Positions 22,232-31,619 of a DNA stretch of 50,319 bases are shown piece by piece (within the stretch, counting starts at the first letter, position 1; the number at the start of each line of letters is the position of its first letter). Source of the DNA: Brachionus koreanus (lineage: Eukaryota; Rotifera; Eurotatoria; Ploima; Brachionidae); NCBI GenBank assembly GCA_016987375.1, contig PJRA01000401.1:931942-982260 (forward strand). The letters are read 5' to 3'. The notes beneath the pieces are model-generated. The model made no database searches. It saw only the letters and a list, made by a program, of their open reading frames with translations, and was not told the origin of the DNA. A program made the translations under genes and the position numbers.

Positions 22232-25200
22232 ATGAATCAATTAAACGAATTACAATCAATTAATAACAATTATTTGACTTGTCTAAATTTAAACTACAAT
22301 CTGCCAAGCATAGCTATAATGTCCAATCCAAACTCGGATGATCAGCCGCAAATTGTGCTTCCCGCTACCTCGGCCCCTTGTACACAGCTCAACGATGCCA
22401 ATAAAGCCTTTGACGATGTTGTTTTCGACATTCTCAAAGTAGATCCAGACGAAATTGCTGTATGTTTTATTTTTAATCTTTTTTTCCATCAATTACAAAG
22501 ACTGATGGGTCAATTTTTTCTTCCAGGGACAATTGACGCTCATAGATCTGCCATTGTTCAAGGCTATTGAGCCAGACGAGCTCATATCGTGCAAATGGAT
22601 GTCAAGAGAAAAACTTATCAAAGCGCCTAACATTGTTCAATTCACCAGACGCTTTAATCAGGTACGAATACCTTTTTTTTTCTTTAATTTACGACCACTA
22701 ACTCATATTTATTATTGTTTGTCAAAATTTTTTCAAAATTTAAAAATTTTATCTTTTCTCAAAATATCAGAATTTTATATTTTTTGTTGGATAAGAATTT
22801 AGTTAGATAATTTTTTGTTTTAGGTCAAATGATGTTAATCGAATTAGTATTTTTTTAAATTTAAATTATTTTAAGAGATTAGAAACAACTAGCAGTTAAA
22901 AGCAGCTATATCAGATTTTTGATCTCATCTTTAGCTATGACCTTTATTTAAAAGATTAGATTTATTGTTTATTTAGAACATATGTTGTAATTGCCAAGTA
23001 TTTCGAAGTTATTTCAACTAAAAAAGTTTTGGTATTCGAAACCTTTAGAAAATAACCTATTTTTTTCAATCTTGGCAAATGCGTGTCCTTTGACCAAATA
23101 CAATTATTTCTAGTTTTATTTCTCTCTTTTTCGCAAAAAAAATTTATTAATTTTTGTTTACTTAGTTTTTTCAATAAACATAAATGACACAATTGCTGAC
23201 ACATAACTTGGTTTACATTACTATGTCAGTGAATTTATTTTATTTTAAATGATTAAATGAAGAAAAAGAAAGTGAAGCTTTGGTTCTCAGAACGCCAATT
23301 TAAATAATTAGACCCTGATATTTTGACACTAGAAAAAACTAGGTTTTTTTTTTAAAACCACTTTTAAAAAAATTAAAACTTGAATATTTTCTAATAGAAA
23401 TAAAATTATTTTTATCTTGTTCTTAAATCTTAAAAAAAAATTAGTTTAAAGAAAAAATATCAAATTTTTATAAACAGCTGGACTTTCAAATGTTAATCAT
23501 GTTGTTTATTCAAAATTTCAAAATTAATCTCTGATTCTACGAATTTAAAAATAATCAAAATTAAAATACTTAAATCATCAAAGATTTCTTTTAATACATT
23601 TATTGCAATAATTATTTGTAGAAATTAAAAAAAAAATTTAATTCATATTTATCTATTGACAGATTATCTATTCCATTTAAATAATAGATAATTTAATTGT
23701 ATATAACAATAACATGGCAACAAAAGGCAAAGATTATTTCATTTTGAGCAAACCATGTTGTTTGACCTCAACCAAGCACCACAGTATAATTCAAAATTAA
23801 TTTTATCTTATATATCTATTTGTTAAGCATTTAAAAATTATTTTGGATTAAAATAAAAAGTGCTGAAGAATACCATTTAGCTAAGTGTCATTAACAGTAG
23901 AAGCACTAGATTTGTAAATCCTTGTATCTTGTGAATAAAATTTGAAAAAAAAATGAATATTTTTTAAGATATTTATATTTATATTTTAAATAAAAAGCAT
24001 AAAAAAATGCTTAGTCTTTCTAGTGTGTAAAGAGATTGAAATTATTATGTTCAAATTAGTTTTTATTATGAAAAATCTATGTTAAAATGGCAACAAAATT
24101 TGAATTAATGTTAAATAAATTGGCAAATTAAAGGCTTTAATCAATTTAAGACGATCATTCGCATTTATTATTATTTTTATTATTAAAAATATAGTTTTGG
24201 CTATAAACCCTAGCAGTTTGGAACGGAACTTAGTTCTCCTTTTCAGCCAAATTTTTTTTACGCACTAAAAAAATTTAAAAATCAGCCCGTATAGCCGAGC
24301 GGTTTGTGTGTTGGTCATGCAAGCAGAGGGTGGAGGGTTCAAAACCCACTGAGGGTGGAAAAATCTTCAAATGTCTCTGCAATACGGGGTGTATGTTTAA
24401 ACCCCTTTCATCAAAAAATGGGGGACCGGTTTCGACTGGGTAAAATTCGGAGCTGTTGCTCAAAAAGGTACTTAAAAAGGAGATGAGCTCCTCCCCATTA
24501 TCCACTAGGATAGTATGGGTTAAAAAAAAAGCCGAAAAATAGTGATATAAAAATAAATAAAAATGTTAATATTATATATCTCATAAATTGTCAATAAAGA
24601 TAGATTTTTCATCATTTTATGAGTAAAAAATTTATGACAGAAGCATATTTTTATTAAGTAAATATTCAATTGTAAACTCAATTTTTAATTTCTGAAAAAT
24701 TGTGCAAAAATTAATTGTTTAAATAAAATTTTTTTCAATATGATCATTGAATTTTGATAAAAATTTCAATAGATCGATGGACAATGTTTTAAATAAACAA
24801 ATAAAAAAATTCAAATCTTTTCGGTTTTTCCACTATTGAAGCTATTAGTCTTCCATTCTTTAAAAATTTTCTTTTTTATGCTTTTTTCCTGGTGATTACA
24901 TTTTTTTCCTCAAGCTAATCAAAACATTTGGAATAAAATTTTTTCTCAATTTTATCATCAAAAATGAAAAACATCAGTTTTTGTATCTCTAAAATCAAAA
25001 TAAAAAAATTGTTCAAAATTTTAAATTTTAATAAACTATTTCAATTTTACGAGCGCAAAATATGAAATTATTGAGGACTAGAAACTTGGATTTGCTAAAT
25101 AATCAATTATTTAAAAAGTTTGTGATAGATAGAATTTATATTAACAAAGACCTTTTTTGTTAGAATGACATATACTGCATAAACATTCATTATGAAATAC

Positions 25201-27137
25201 TAAAATTCATTGATGGTGACTATCGGACCCTTTTATTTTTGAAGATGATTTTCTGGCCTTTTTAAGTCTCTTTCGAATGTGTTGTTGAAATTTTTTTAAA
25301 CAAAAATTTTTTTAAAAAATCAAAAAATACTAAATATCTAAATTTTTTTATTAAAAAAAAAATCTGATAAAATTTTAAATTTGGTCATCGGTTGCCATGG
25401 AAACAAGGATCGAGTTGAAAAAAAATTTTTAAATAACTTTTTTTTATTTAAAAGACAACATTTTGGTGCCAAAAAGAAATTCTAAATTGCAAACGAATCG
25501 AAAAACGGGCCAAAATGCTGACCCATTTCGTCAAAATATGCAAACGTCTTAACGAGCTGCACTCGTTTAACTCACTAATGGCCATAATAGTAGCGTTGAA
25601 GTCGGCGCCAATCTATCGTCTCAAAAAGACCTGGTCGCACATTGCCAAACGGGATCAGGCGACATTCGAGCGTCTCGCCGACCTCATGTTCGACACCAGC
25701 GACAACAAGCGCAAAATACGCGACATGCACATGAACTGCAAGCTGCCGTGCATACCTTTCCTAGGCCTGTTTCTGACCGATCTTATCCACATAGACATAG
25801 CCCATCCGCACAACTCGTTCGACAATCCGCAACGACGTAATCAAATGAACAACATATGCCGCCTAATCAGCGAGTACCAGCAGTCCAACTACCAGGACTT
25901 GACCTCGTCTACTTGTCTATGTGACCTTGACCCAAGCAATTCGGACACGTGTCTGACGCCCAACTGCCAGTGCGCTCTGCACCACGGCAAAGCCTACGCC
26001 GCCGGCCTAATCAACTCGGACGGCACTATCTACATTAGCGAAATAAAATACGTTCAAAATTATCTAAACTCGTTTTTGTACATAGAAGAATTGCAAAAGT
26101 TCAAAGAAGACGAAAATTATCGGGACTCGCTCGAGCTCGAGCCCGAGCCGGACTCGACCACTAGTGCCGAAAAGACGAGTCCGATTTCTACCTCATCGCC
26201 GTCTAAGCCCTCGTCGTTCGACATTAAACCAGTGATAAATGTAAATAAGCTTCTAAACCCATTAGACGACAGTCTAGTAGCTCAAAACGATAATTTTATT
26301 CTCGAACTGAACGATTTGACCAAAGAAGATCAAAAAAAAATACTCAACAACGTTAAATTGACCGATCCGCCAAGCAATTTGCTCAAAGAGCTGCTTAAGC
26401 ACCGTCATCAGTCGAGTCTAAGCTCAAAGCCGAGCCTAAGACACAAGTTTAGCTGCTATTCTAGTTCTACTGCCGATTTGGACGAGGACGACGACGAGTC
26501 AGGTGCCGAGCCGAGCTTCGACGACTCGTACATAAACGAGCTGACGCCGGTCAAGAATAGCGAGCGCAGTGGACGAAATTTGTCGTCCGAATTGGCGCTC
26601 GATCAGCTTGATTCAAGCGAGACTAGCTCAATACAGTGCACAATAGCCACTGGTCAGATAATTATATTCGAATCGCCCATTAAACGAAAGTGTATAATTA
26701 AAAATTTTCGCAAGCCAAGATTTAGTCAATGGAAGTCCTACTGGTTGCAGCTGGTCGGTGGTAATTTGTTGATTTACTATCCGGCCAAGAGCAGCTTGAT
26801 GTTTAGCAAGGAGGGCAGACGGACTAGTGTGCTGTCCGCCGACGAGCTGAGCAAAGCCGAACAGCTCAAAAATCAGGTACAAAATAGAAAAATATTCTAT
26901 CAGAAAAATCCGTGCAAAATGCATCCGATTGCCAGTTGGATGGTGGTCAATTTGTTCGAGGACAAACAACAAGTGGAGGACAAGTACGACATTCAGTTGA
27001 ACGACTTGAACAATGGCAATATGTACAAGTACCGGTTGGAGAGCCTTGATTTGGCAAAAGAGTGGTTTGAACAGTTCAAAATGGCCAGCACTTATCACGA
27101 AAGACAAAAGCCTGATAATCTAATTCGGTTCGACTAG
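22232..27137 (+). CDS. RalGPS-type Ral guanine nucleotide exchange factor
   Basis: Activates Ral GTPases by GDP release. Exons 22232-22459, 22527-22661 and 25455-27137, all phase 0, give 681 residues. The third exon starts upstream of its first ATG; joining at 25455 restores the expected [15 protein letters not shown]. The CDC25/RasGEF domain spans about 58-340: [74 protein letters not shown] and [10 protein letters not shown] PxxP (PSKP, about 370) lies in the linker, followed by an acidic Ser-rich stretch and a C-terminal PH domain (about 525-666, ending near DNLIRFD), which is the RalGPS layout without a Ras-exchange motif. About 49 extra residues (269-317), cysteine-rich, interrupt the catalytic domain before YVQNYL. 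Coding GC is far above the flanks. Human RalGPS1 has about 557 residues. Confidence 0.95.
23891..24030. mobile_element. Decayed piggyBac-like MITE, short copy
   Basis: Left end TTAACAGTAGAAGCACTAG and right end CTTAGTCTTTCTAGTGTGTAA are imperfect inverted repeats resembling the ends of the copies at 2598 and 43009. At 140 bp it is shorter than the 223-224 bp copies, and the right TTAA is mutated. Probably an internally deleted, older copy. Confidence 0.55.
24165..24252 (-). repeat. Dispersed repeat with (TTA)n end, copy 2
   Basis: Partner of 1085-1168: same trinucleotide run, then AAAATATAGTTT, a TAAACCCTAGCAGTTTGGAA core and a TTCTCCTTTTCAG end. Inserted about 30 bp before the SINE that follows. 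Confidence 0.6.
24281..24525 (+). mobile_element. tRNA-derived SINE, long form
   Basis: The head (GCCCGTATAGCCGAGCGGTT) contains an RNA polymerase III A box (TAGCCGAGCGG), and GGGTTCAAAACCC supplies a B box about 50 bp on. The GCCGAGCGGT start resembles class II tRNAs (Ser/Leu). The tRNA-like head is followed by a unique body of about 140 bp and a tail ACTAGGATAGTATGGGTT plus an A run. A second copy at 27698-27791 (minus) has the same head and tail but lacks the body. A functional tRNA is excluded because the acceptor stem does not close. Confidence 0.85.
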
Positions 27138-27190
27138 GCTAGTTCGCTCTAGTCTCATCCTTATCTAAAATAGTCTTCTTCTTTATTTTT

Positions 27191-27232
27191 TTTTTCTCTG
27201 TGTGTGTGAGTGTGTGTGTGTGTGTGTTCAAA
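27191..27232 (+). repeat. (GT)n microsatellite in the RalGPS 3' region
   Basis: About 16 TG dinucleotides with one GA interruption, about 55 bp past the stop codon, followed by a (TA)-rich tract. Likely in the 3' UTR; AATAAA candidates occur downstream (for example at about 27371). Confidence 0.8.
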
Positions 27233-27697
27233 TTCTACTTTACAAAAAAATATATATTTATTATATAAATATATATATTTTTTATTATATGGAATAATTT
27301 TTATTTAATATATTTCATTTACTTCGGTTTAAAAAAAAAATTATAATTTGATTTTAATCTTTAAAAATGAGAATAAATATGAACCTTTGAGTTTTATTTG
27401 AATTAGTCTCGATTTATTCCTTTTGACCAATTGTTTGTTATGATGGTATTTGATCAAATAGATCTCTAATTTTACTCTAATCAACTAAAAAAATAAAAAA
27501 ATTGAAATTTAAAAATTTTTGTTTTTGATTTGTTTTTTTTTTTAATTTTTTGTTCAAGTGCAGTTTTTTTTGTTAATGTTATAGTTTTTTGACAAAATTG
27601 TTGTTTAACATTTCGAAAAATAATTTTCAACAATCTTTTTCCTCTAGATCTAATGGTACAATTTAATTTTTTTTTTTTTGTTTTATTTTTAACCCTA

Positions 27698-27791
27698 TTC
27701 TATCCTAGTATTTTCCACCCTTAGTGGGTTTTGAACCCTCCACCCTCTGTTTGCATGACTAACACACAAACCACTCGGGTATACGGGCTCA
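27698..27791 (-). mobile_element. tRNA-derived SINE, short form
   Basis: On the minus strand this reads the same tRNA-like head as 24281 (GAGCCCGTATACCCGAGTGG, with B box GGGTTCAAAACCC) and then directly the shared tail TACTAGGATAGAATAGGGTT. The body of about 140 bp present in the long form is missing. It is either an internal deletion or a distinct subfamily. Confidence 0.85.
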
Positions 27792-27943
27792 TAATTTAAT
27801 TTGCATTGGATATATTTGATTTCTAATAAAGGATTTGTGACATTTAATGCTATGTTGAGTGATCAAATTTTTTTAAATTTGAATTATTTTGATTTCTATG
27901 TAATTTTTGAACTTTAAGTCATATTATTTATTAAAATAAACAG

Positions 27944-28015
27944 GTTTAAATACTCTTCAAAATGATATGTCTAACTATCTGTTTATTTAATTGTAAAAAA
28001 ATTTAAATTGAATGA
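27944..28015 (-). repeat. Interspersed repeat family R1, short copy
   Basis: Minus-strand copy of a repeat that also occurs at 38885-39050 (plus) and 44410-44565 (minus). Shared landmark on its own strand: CATTTTGAAGAGCATTTAAT (here with small differences), preceded by a TTTTTTTA-AATTAAA block. Confidence 0.6.
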
Positions 28016-28197
28016 AAAATTTAAATCAAAACTTTGAAATTTTGGTAATGCTACATCATTTTTTGAAAAAAGCCTATCACAAAACAGCAGTCACCTGTGA
28101 AATATGCTGTTGAGAGCATTCCTAAGCTTCAATATTAGCAAAGATGTTGTATTTGAGACTTATATAACATATATATAACATATATGTTTGTCTGATT

Positions 28198-28428
28198 TTG
28201 ACACAAGCTAAAACCTCATCTTTTATAAAAAAGGAAACTTTACATCAATATTTTATCTTAGAAATGTATAAAATTTTACATTCAAATAAAATTCATCAGT
28301 ATTTAAGCGATGAAAAGGGAGAAAAAATTTTCCTTTTTGAATTATTTAAACTAAGTGGATATCTTGATACAACTATAAACATAATTTATAATGTAAATTA
28401 TAAAATTTATAAAAAAAATAAGTATTGA
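28198..28428 (+). other. Unassigned open frame
   Basis: A 76-codon open stretch with no ATG at its start (it opens after a stop with TTG) and no recognised motif. The middle (IHQYLSDEKGEKIFLFELFK) looks protein-like, the end is Lys/Asn/Tyr-rich noise. Could be an exon of a decayed element abutting the LINE relic that follows; no splice partner found. Confidence 0.2.
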
Positions 28429-28436
28429 AATATAAT

Positions 28437-28560
28437 TGTGTATTTAAAATGTTTGGATAAAGTTTGGCACAAAGGTCTTTTATACAAATTAGATCAGCTT
28501 AAGATTCCAAACTACCGTGGAAAATGGATTGCTATAGAAGTTTTGGATATTAACCAAACG
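28437..28560 (+). pseudogene. LINE reverse-transcriptase relic (DKVWH block)
   Basis: Translates as IVYLKCLDKVWHKGLLYKLD followed by QLKIPNYRGKW. This matches the conserved RT segment that reads YLD-SKAFDKVWH-GLL-KL--LGI---L-KWI in CR1/Jockey-type elements. Only this short piece survives. Confidence 0.75.
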
Positions 28561-28834
28561 TTTTCAATTCTAAAATACGAAATCAAATCTCTAATTTTTT
28601 AACTAACAATTCAAAAATATTTTTAGACTTCTAACTTTTAGATTAGTTTTAAAATTTAAACTTTGTTCAAAAATTTTAATGATTGAGAATAAATTAACTT
28701 AAAATTTTAGATGATTGTCAATTGTTTGAAATAATAGAGTCTATTATTTTAAATTTTTATTAATTTTTTATTTTTTATTAATTATATTAATTTAAATAAA
28801 TCAAGCGAATTTAAATAAAAAAAAAAATTAGAAT

Positions 28835-29180
28835 ATGGTAGCTTTTTTTTTTAAATATTGCATATTGATTTTTTTTAAAGGAAAGACTTGAATTAGAAAA
28901 AGATCGATTTTGTAGCAAAATTGCGAGAGAAATTGATGAGTTCATTCATGGTAAAATATTTTCTTCTTCTATAAAATAAAATTTGATTATTTTTTTCAGT
29001 TTCAAGTGGTTTGTGTCATTTATCTACAATTTGGGCTAAACAAATTACAGGTTTCTAAAATTTTAAAATTTTTGAATTTTTAATATTCGCTAATTTAAAA
29101 AAATTAATTTAGATCTTTCAATAGATGAAGAAAGTAAAATGACAAGTTTTTTTGGAAAAAGATTTTGTTGCATTTTTTAA
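28835..29180 (+). CDS. 63-residue CaaX-box protein from four tiny exons
   Basis: Reconstructed from splice sites: ATG at 28835-28837 followed at once by a GT donor, then exons 28881-28950, 29000-29050 and 29113-29180. Introns are 43, 49 and 62 bp, all GT-AG, and each junction keeps one frame (phases 0,1,1); none of the exons is open far into its neighbours. The product begins MERLELEKDRFCSKIAREID, has a central IHVSSGLCHL segment and ends FFGKRFCCIF. CCIF is a CaaX prenylation motif preceded by basic residues, so membrane attachment is likely. Length, N-terminal helix and CaaX end recall G-protein gamma subunits, but the NPF motif of that family is not evident; this is a hypothesis only. If the ATG is wrong, further upstream exons exist. 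Confidence 0.6.
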
Positions 29181-29241
29181 AATATTTTTATTTAAATAAA
29201 ACAAAAAAATTGTAGTTTTTTTAATTTTTATTACTCAATTT

Positions 29242-29802
29242 TTAAGATAATTTGAAATCATTAAAAAATGGAAGTTTAAATTTGCTTTTTGCTTCACTTT
29301 GTTCATGAGGGTTCTTAATCCTGTTTAAAAATTCACACTTTTCTAAAAAAAATAAAATTTATTTTATAAAATTGTATTGATATATTCTTACCCTGTAATT
29401 TTAACACATCATCATCCTCTAAACAATCTCCGAAACGTTTTACTTAATGGATAGTCATTTAATTAATTGAAAATTAGAAATTATTTATATTAATAGCAAA
29501 GTGAATTTTATGATTAACTGGAAACAATAGTTTTGCTACCTTTTAAGCTTCAAATTTGAAAACATGTTCACTTTACTTTTTTTTAAAATTTCAAAATTTT
29601 TATCTTACACAATTTTTTCATGTGAAATTTCTGTTATTTGAATTGATTCTTCAAAATCTTAAATTGAAAATTTTTAAAATTCTAAAAACCTTTTTTTTAT
29701 TCTCAAAATAGACTGGGACTAAACAAAGAGATGTTTACCTTCTTTTAATATGGCCAAATAGAACAATATTTCGTCTATTTTATTTTCAACTAAATTATTC
29801 AT
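29242..29802 (-). CDS. 93-residue protein from five small exons (unassigned)
   Basis: Splice-phase reconstruction on the minus strand: exons 29802-29739, 29657-29609, 29535-29519 (17-nt microexon), 29442-29392 and 29342-29242; introns 81, 73, 76 and 49 bp, all GT-AG. Lengths sum to 282 nt, 94 codons with stop. The product starts MNNLVENKIDEILFYLAILK and is charged and helix-prone, with an acidic patch (CLEDDDVLKLQ) and a C-terminus ending FNDFKLS. I do not recognise the family. The first, second, fourth and fifth exons stand well on composition; the microexon is the weakest link and was chosen because it is the joint that keeps phase. The gene is convergent with the CaaX gene; their stop codons are about 62 bp apart. 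Confidence 0.6.
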
Positions 29803-29819
29803 TTTGAAAAAATAAAGAA

Positions 29820-30300
29820 ATTGTAACAAGTTTATTTTATTTTTGTCTATTTATTGTGAAGAGAAGATCAACTTTTAAATTTATTAATTTGACAGTAAAA
29901 AGTTTGTTTAAATTTTATTTGTAAAATTAGAATAAAGTAATTGTTTGTTTGAATAAATTAATAATTGAAAATTTTTTTTTATAAATTAAATAAAAAAGAC
30001 TAATTTTAATAATTAATGGCGCAAATTCAAATACAATTTGAACAATGACGGCTCTCTGTGTGTTAGTGCTTTGGCGAGAAAATTGACCGAAGATTACATA
30101 AAATCATAAACTTTTGGCATTTACCAAAGAGAAAATTTAGCAAAAATTGTCTGAAACATGACTAAAAACAAAATGACATTTTAGTTTATATTTTGAAGAA
30201 TAATTATTTATCTTTTTTTTATTAAAATTTATAATTCCTGTGTTAAATAAAATCGACTTTGAAACAGTTGATTTAACAAGACTCCATGCGCCGAATTAGT
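29820..30300. other. Non-coding upstream of the 93-residue gene
   Basis: Contains the 5' flank of the minus-strand small gene. A short block (GCGCAAATTCAAATACAATT, 30019) resembles one at 17698 (GCGCAAATTCAAACACAATT); nothing else is supported. Confidence 0.4.
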
Positions 30301-30307
30301 TCTTTTT

Positions 30308-30480
30308 CATTTTTAGTTTTCTAACTTCTTTCATGAACAACAAAACAAAGTCTTCTTCTAGTCTGGTATTTAGTAAAGTCGCATATCTATTGGTATTTGC
30401 TAAATTGGCCAAAGAAAAGTAGGTCTAATCACTGGGATACTTTTTAATGAATGATAAAAATTCACCATGCTTCCGATAGT
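30308..30480 (-). pseudogene. Coding-like relic or unsolved exon, minus strand
   Basis: On the minus strand a frame reads LANLANTNRYATLLNTRLEE followed by DFVLLFMKEVRKLK and a stop. The composition is clearly protein-like. Immediately upstream another frame reads MVNFYHSLKSIPVIRPTFLW and hits a stop, so the two would form one protein if a one-base shift separated them. No intron fits between them. Family not recognised. Confidence 0.35.
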
Positions 30481-30991
30481 GAAAATTAATTCAAGCTAAT
30501 TTTTTGTTATTTTCAACCCAAACAAAAATCGGTTTACTATTAACAAATACTTTTTAAACCCTATGAAAAAATTTTTATGCATTCATTTGGAAATTAAATG
30601 GATGTTGAGATTTCCTTTCGGATAAAAAAAATGATCTTGATTTTCTAAAAATTATAATCGAAACTAACAAATAACTAAAGAAATTTTAATGTTTGATTTA
30701 ATTAGAATTTATTAAAAATTAAATTTTTAATTTTATTTCTCTATTTTTTTTTTTAAACAAAAACCTAATAACAACGAGAACTTAGAAAAAAAATTTCTGA
30801 CTTCCACTTGCTCATAATTTAATTGAATTTTTAATATATCATTTGATTGAATCCAAGAAAATAAATAATTCAGTTTAACAACAACGAACTTTTTTTAATT
30901 TCTTATTCTAATTATTCGCTTATACTTTGGTTCAAGTTTTTAAAGTCATTAAATTCACTTATTTAAATAAACTTTTCAAGCTATAAGAAAA

Positions 30992-31598
30992 ATGTCTAAT
31001 AAACTAAGTGTATGTTTGATAACAATGATTGTAGATTTTACAGTTTTTGTTCTTCTAATACTAGGTAAAGTTATACTGATAATTTTTGTTTTTTACCTTT
31101 ATTAAAGGCTTCATCATGACTATCTTTTACAAAAATCAAATTGAATTGAGGACAAAATGTGATATCATCAACAATTTTTCTTCATTTGAATTGATTTCTT
31201 CTACAACTGTAATTACTGAAATAACAACATACAAAGATTCAACAATTGGTCTAACTGAAACTCTACCATTTACTGAAAAAACAACATACAAAGATTCAAC
31301 AATTGGTCTAACTGAAACTCTACCATTTACTGAAAAAACAACATACAAAGATTCAACAATTGGTCTAACTGAATCTCTACCATTTACTGAAAAAACAACA
31401 TACAAAGATTCAACAATTGGTCTAACTCAAATCATGGTTACAACTTTGATAATTGCTAATTCTATCAGTTCACGTTTTTCATTCTGCAATGGACCGGCAG
31501 ATTGTAAAGCAGATCCCTCTGATAAATGCTGCAGTAACTTTTGTTTATCTAAAACATATCTGAATGGTAATAACTGTCCCGATACTTTGCCTACCTAA
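30992..31598 (+). CDS. Secreted or anchored repeat protein with knottin-like end
   Basis: Two exons (30992-31064, 31108-31598; 43-bp GT-AG intron, phase 1) encode 187 residues. Residues 9-32 are hydrophobic (LITMIVDFTVFVLLILG): a signal peptide or signal anchor. Then comes a Thr/Ser-rich stem with 3.6 near-identical copies of a 19-residue, 57-bp unit (TTYKDSTIGLTETLPFTEK; 31224-31427), suited to O-glycosylation. The C-terminal 37 residues hold six cysteines (151-181) spaced C-x5-C-x7-CC-x3-C-x10-C, which fits the inhibitor cystine knot consensus. Such knots occur in many secreted peptides, including protease inhibitors, antimicrobials and venom peptides; nothing here says which. Starting at the second exon's own ATG would lose part of the signal, so the spliced form is preferred. 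Confidence 0.75.
31224..31427 (+). repeat. 57-bp coding tandem repeat, 3.6 copies
   Basis: Units start at 31224, 31281, 31338 and 31395. They are identical apart from a single base (GAAACT versus GAATCT) in the third. Such identity at synonymous sites means recent slippage or homogenisation rather than old repeats held by selection. Confidence 0.95.
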
Positions 31599-31619
31599 AT
31601 CAAACAAAGAACATGAATC

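Larger units (their letters stand above)
22662..25454 (+). other. Large second intron of the RalGPS gene
   Basis: GT-AG intron of 2.8 kb, against 67 bp for the first intron. It carries a decayed piggyBac-like MITE (23891-24030), a dispersed (TTA)n-ended repeat (24165-24252) and a SINE (24281-24525), which explain much of its length. No conserved internal exon found. Confidence 0.85.

Noticed and set aside
22962..23204. 80-codon minus-strand frame in the RalGPS intron
   Set aside because: Lys/Asn/Leu-rich with no motif, no splice partner and located in an intron of the opposite strand.
24281..24360. Possible functional tRNA gene
   Set aside because: A and B boxes are present but the acceptor stem does not close, the anticodon arm is poor, and a near-identical head recurs at 27698 with a SINE tail.
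24275..24505. Open frames on both strands in the SINE
   Set aside because: They lie within the tRNA-derived repeat; the phrase-like sequence is non-coding SINE body.
26628..27107. 159-codon open frame on the minus strand inside the RalGPS exon
   Set aside because: Shadow of the PH-domain coding strand; no family motif and the plus strand is unambiguous.
28198..28428. Possible first exon of the CaaX gene
   Set aside because: No GT donor in phase near its end, and LINE debris lies between it and the CaaX exons.
31136..31405. 89-codon minus-strand frame with repeats
   Set aside because: Antisense of the 57-bp coding repeat; the plus strand has the signal sequence, intron and cysteine-rich end.
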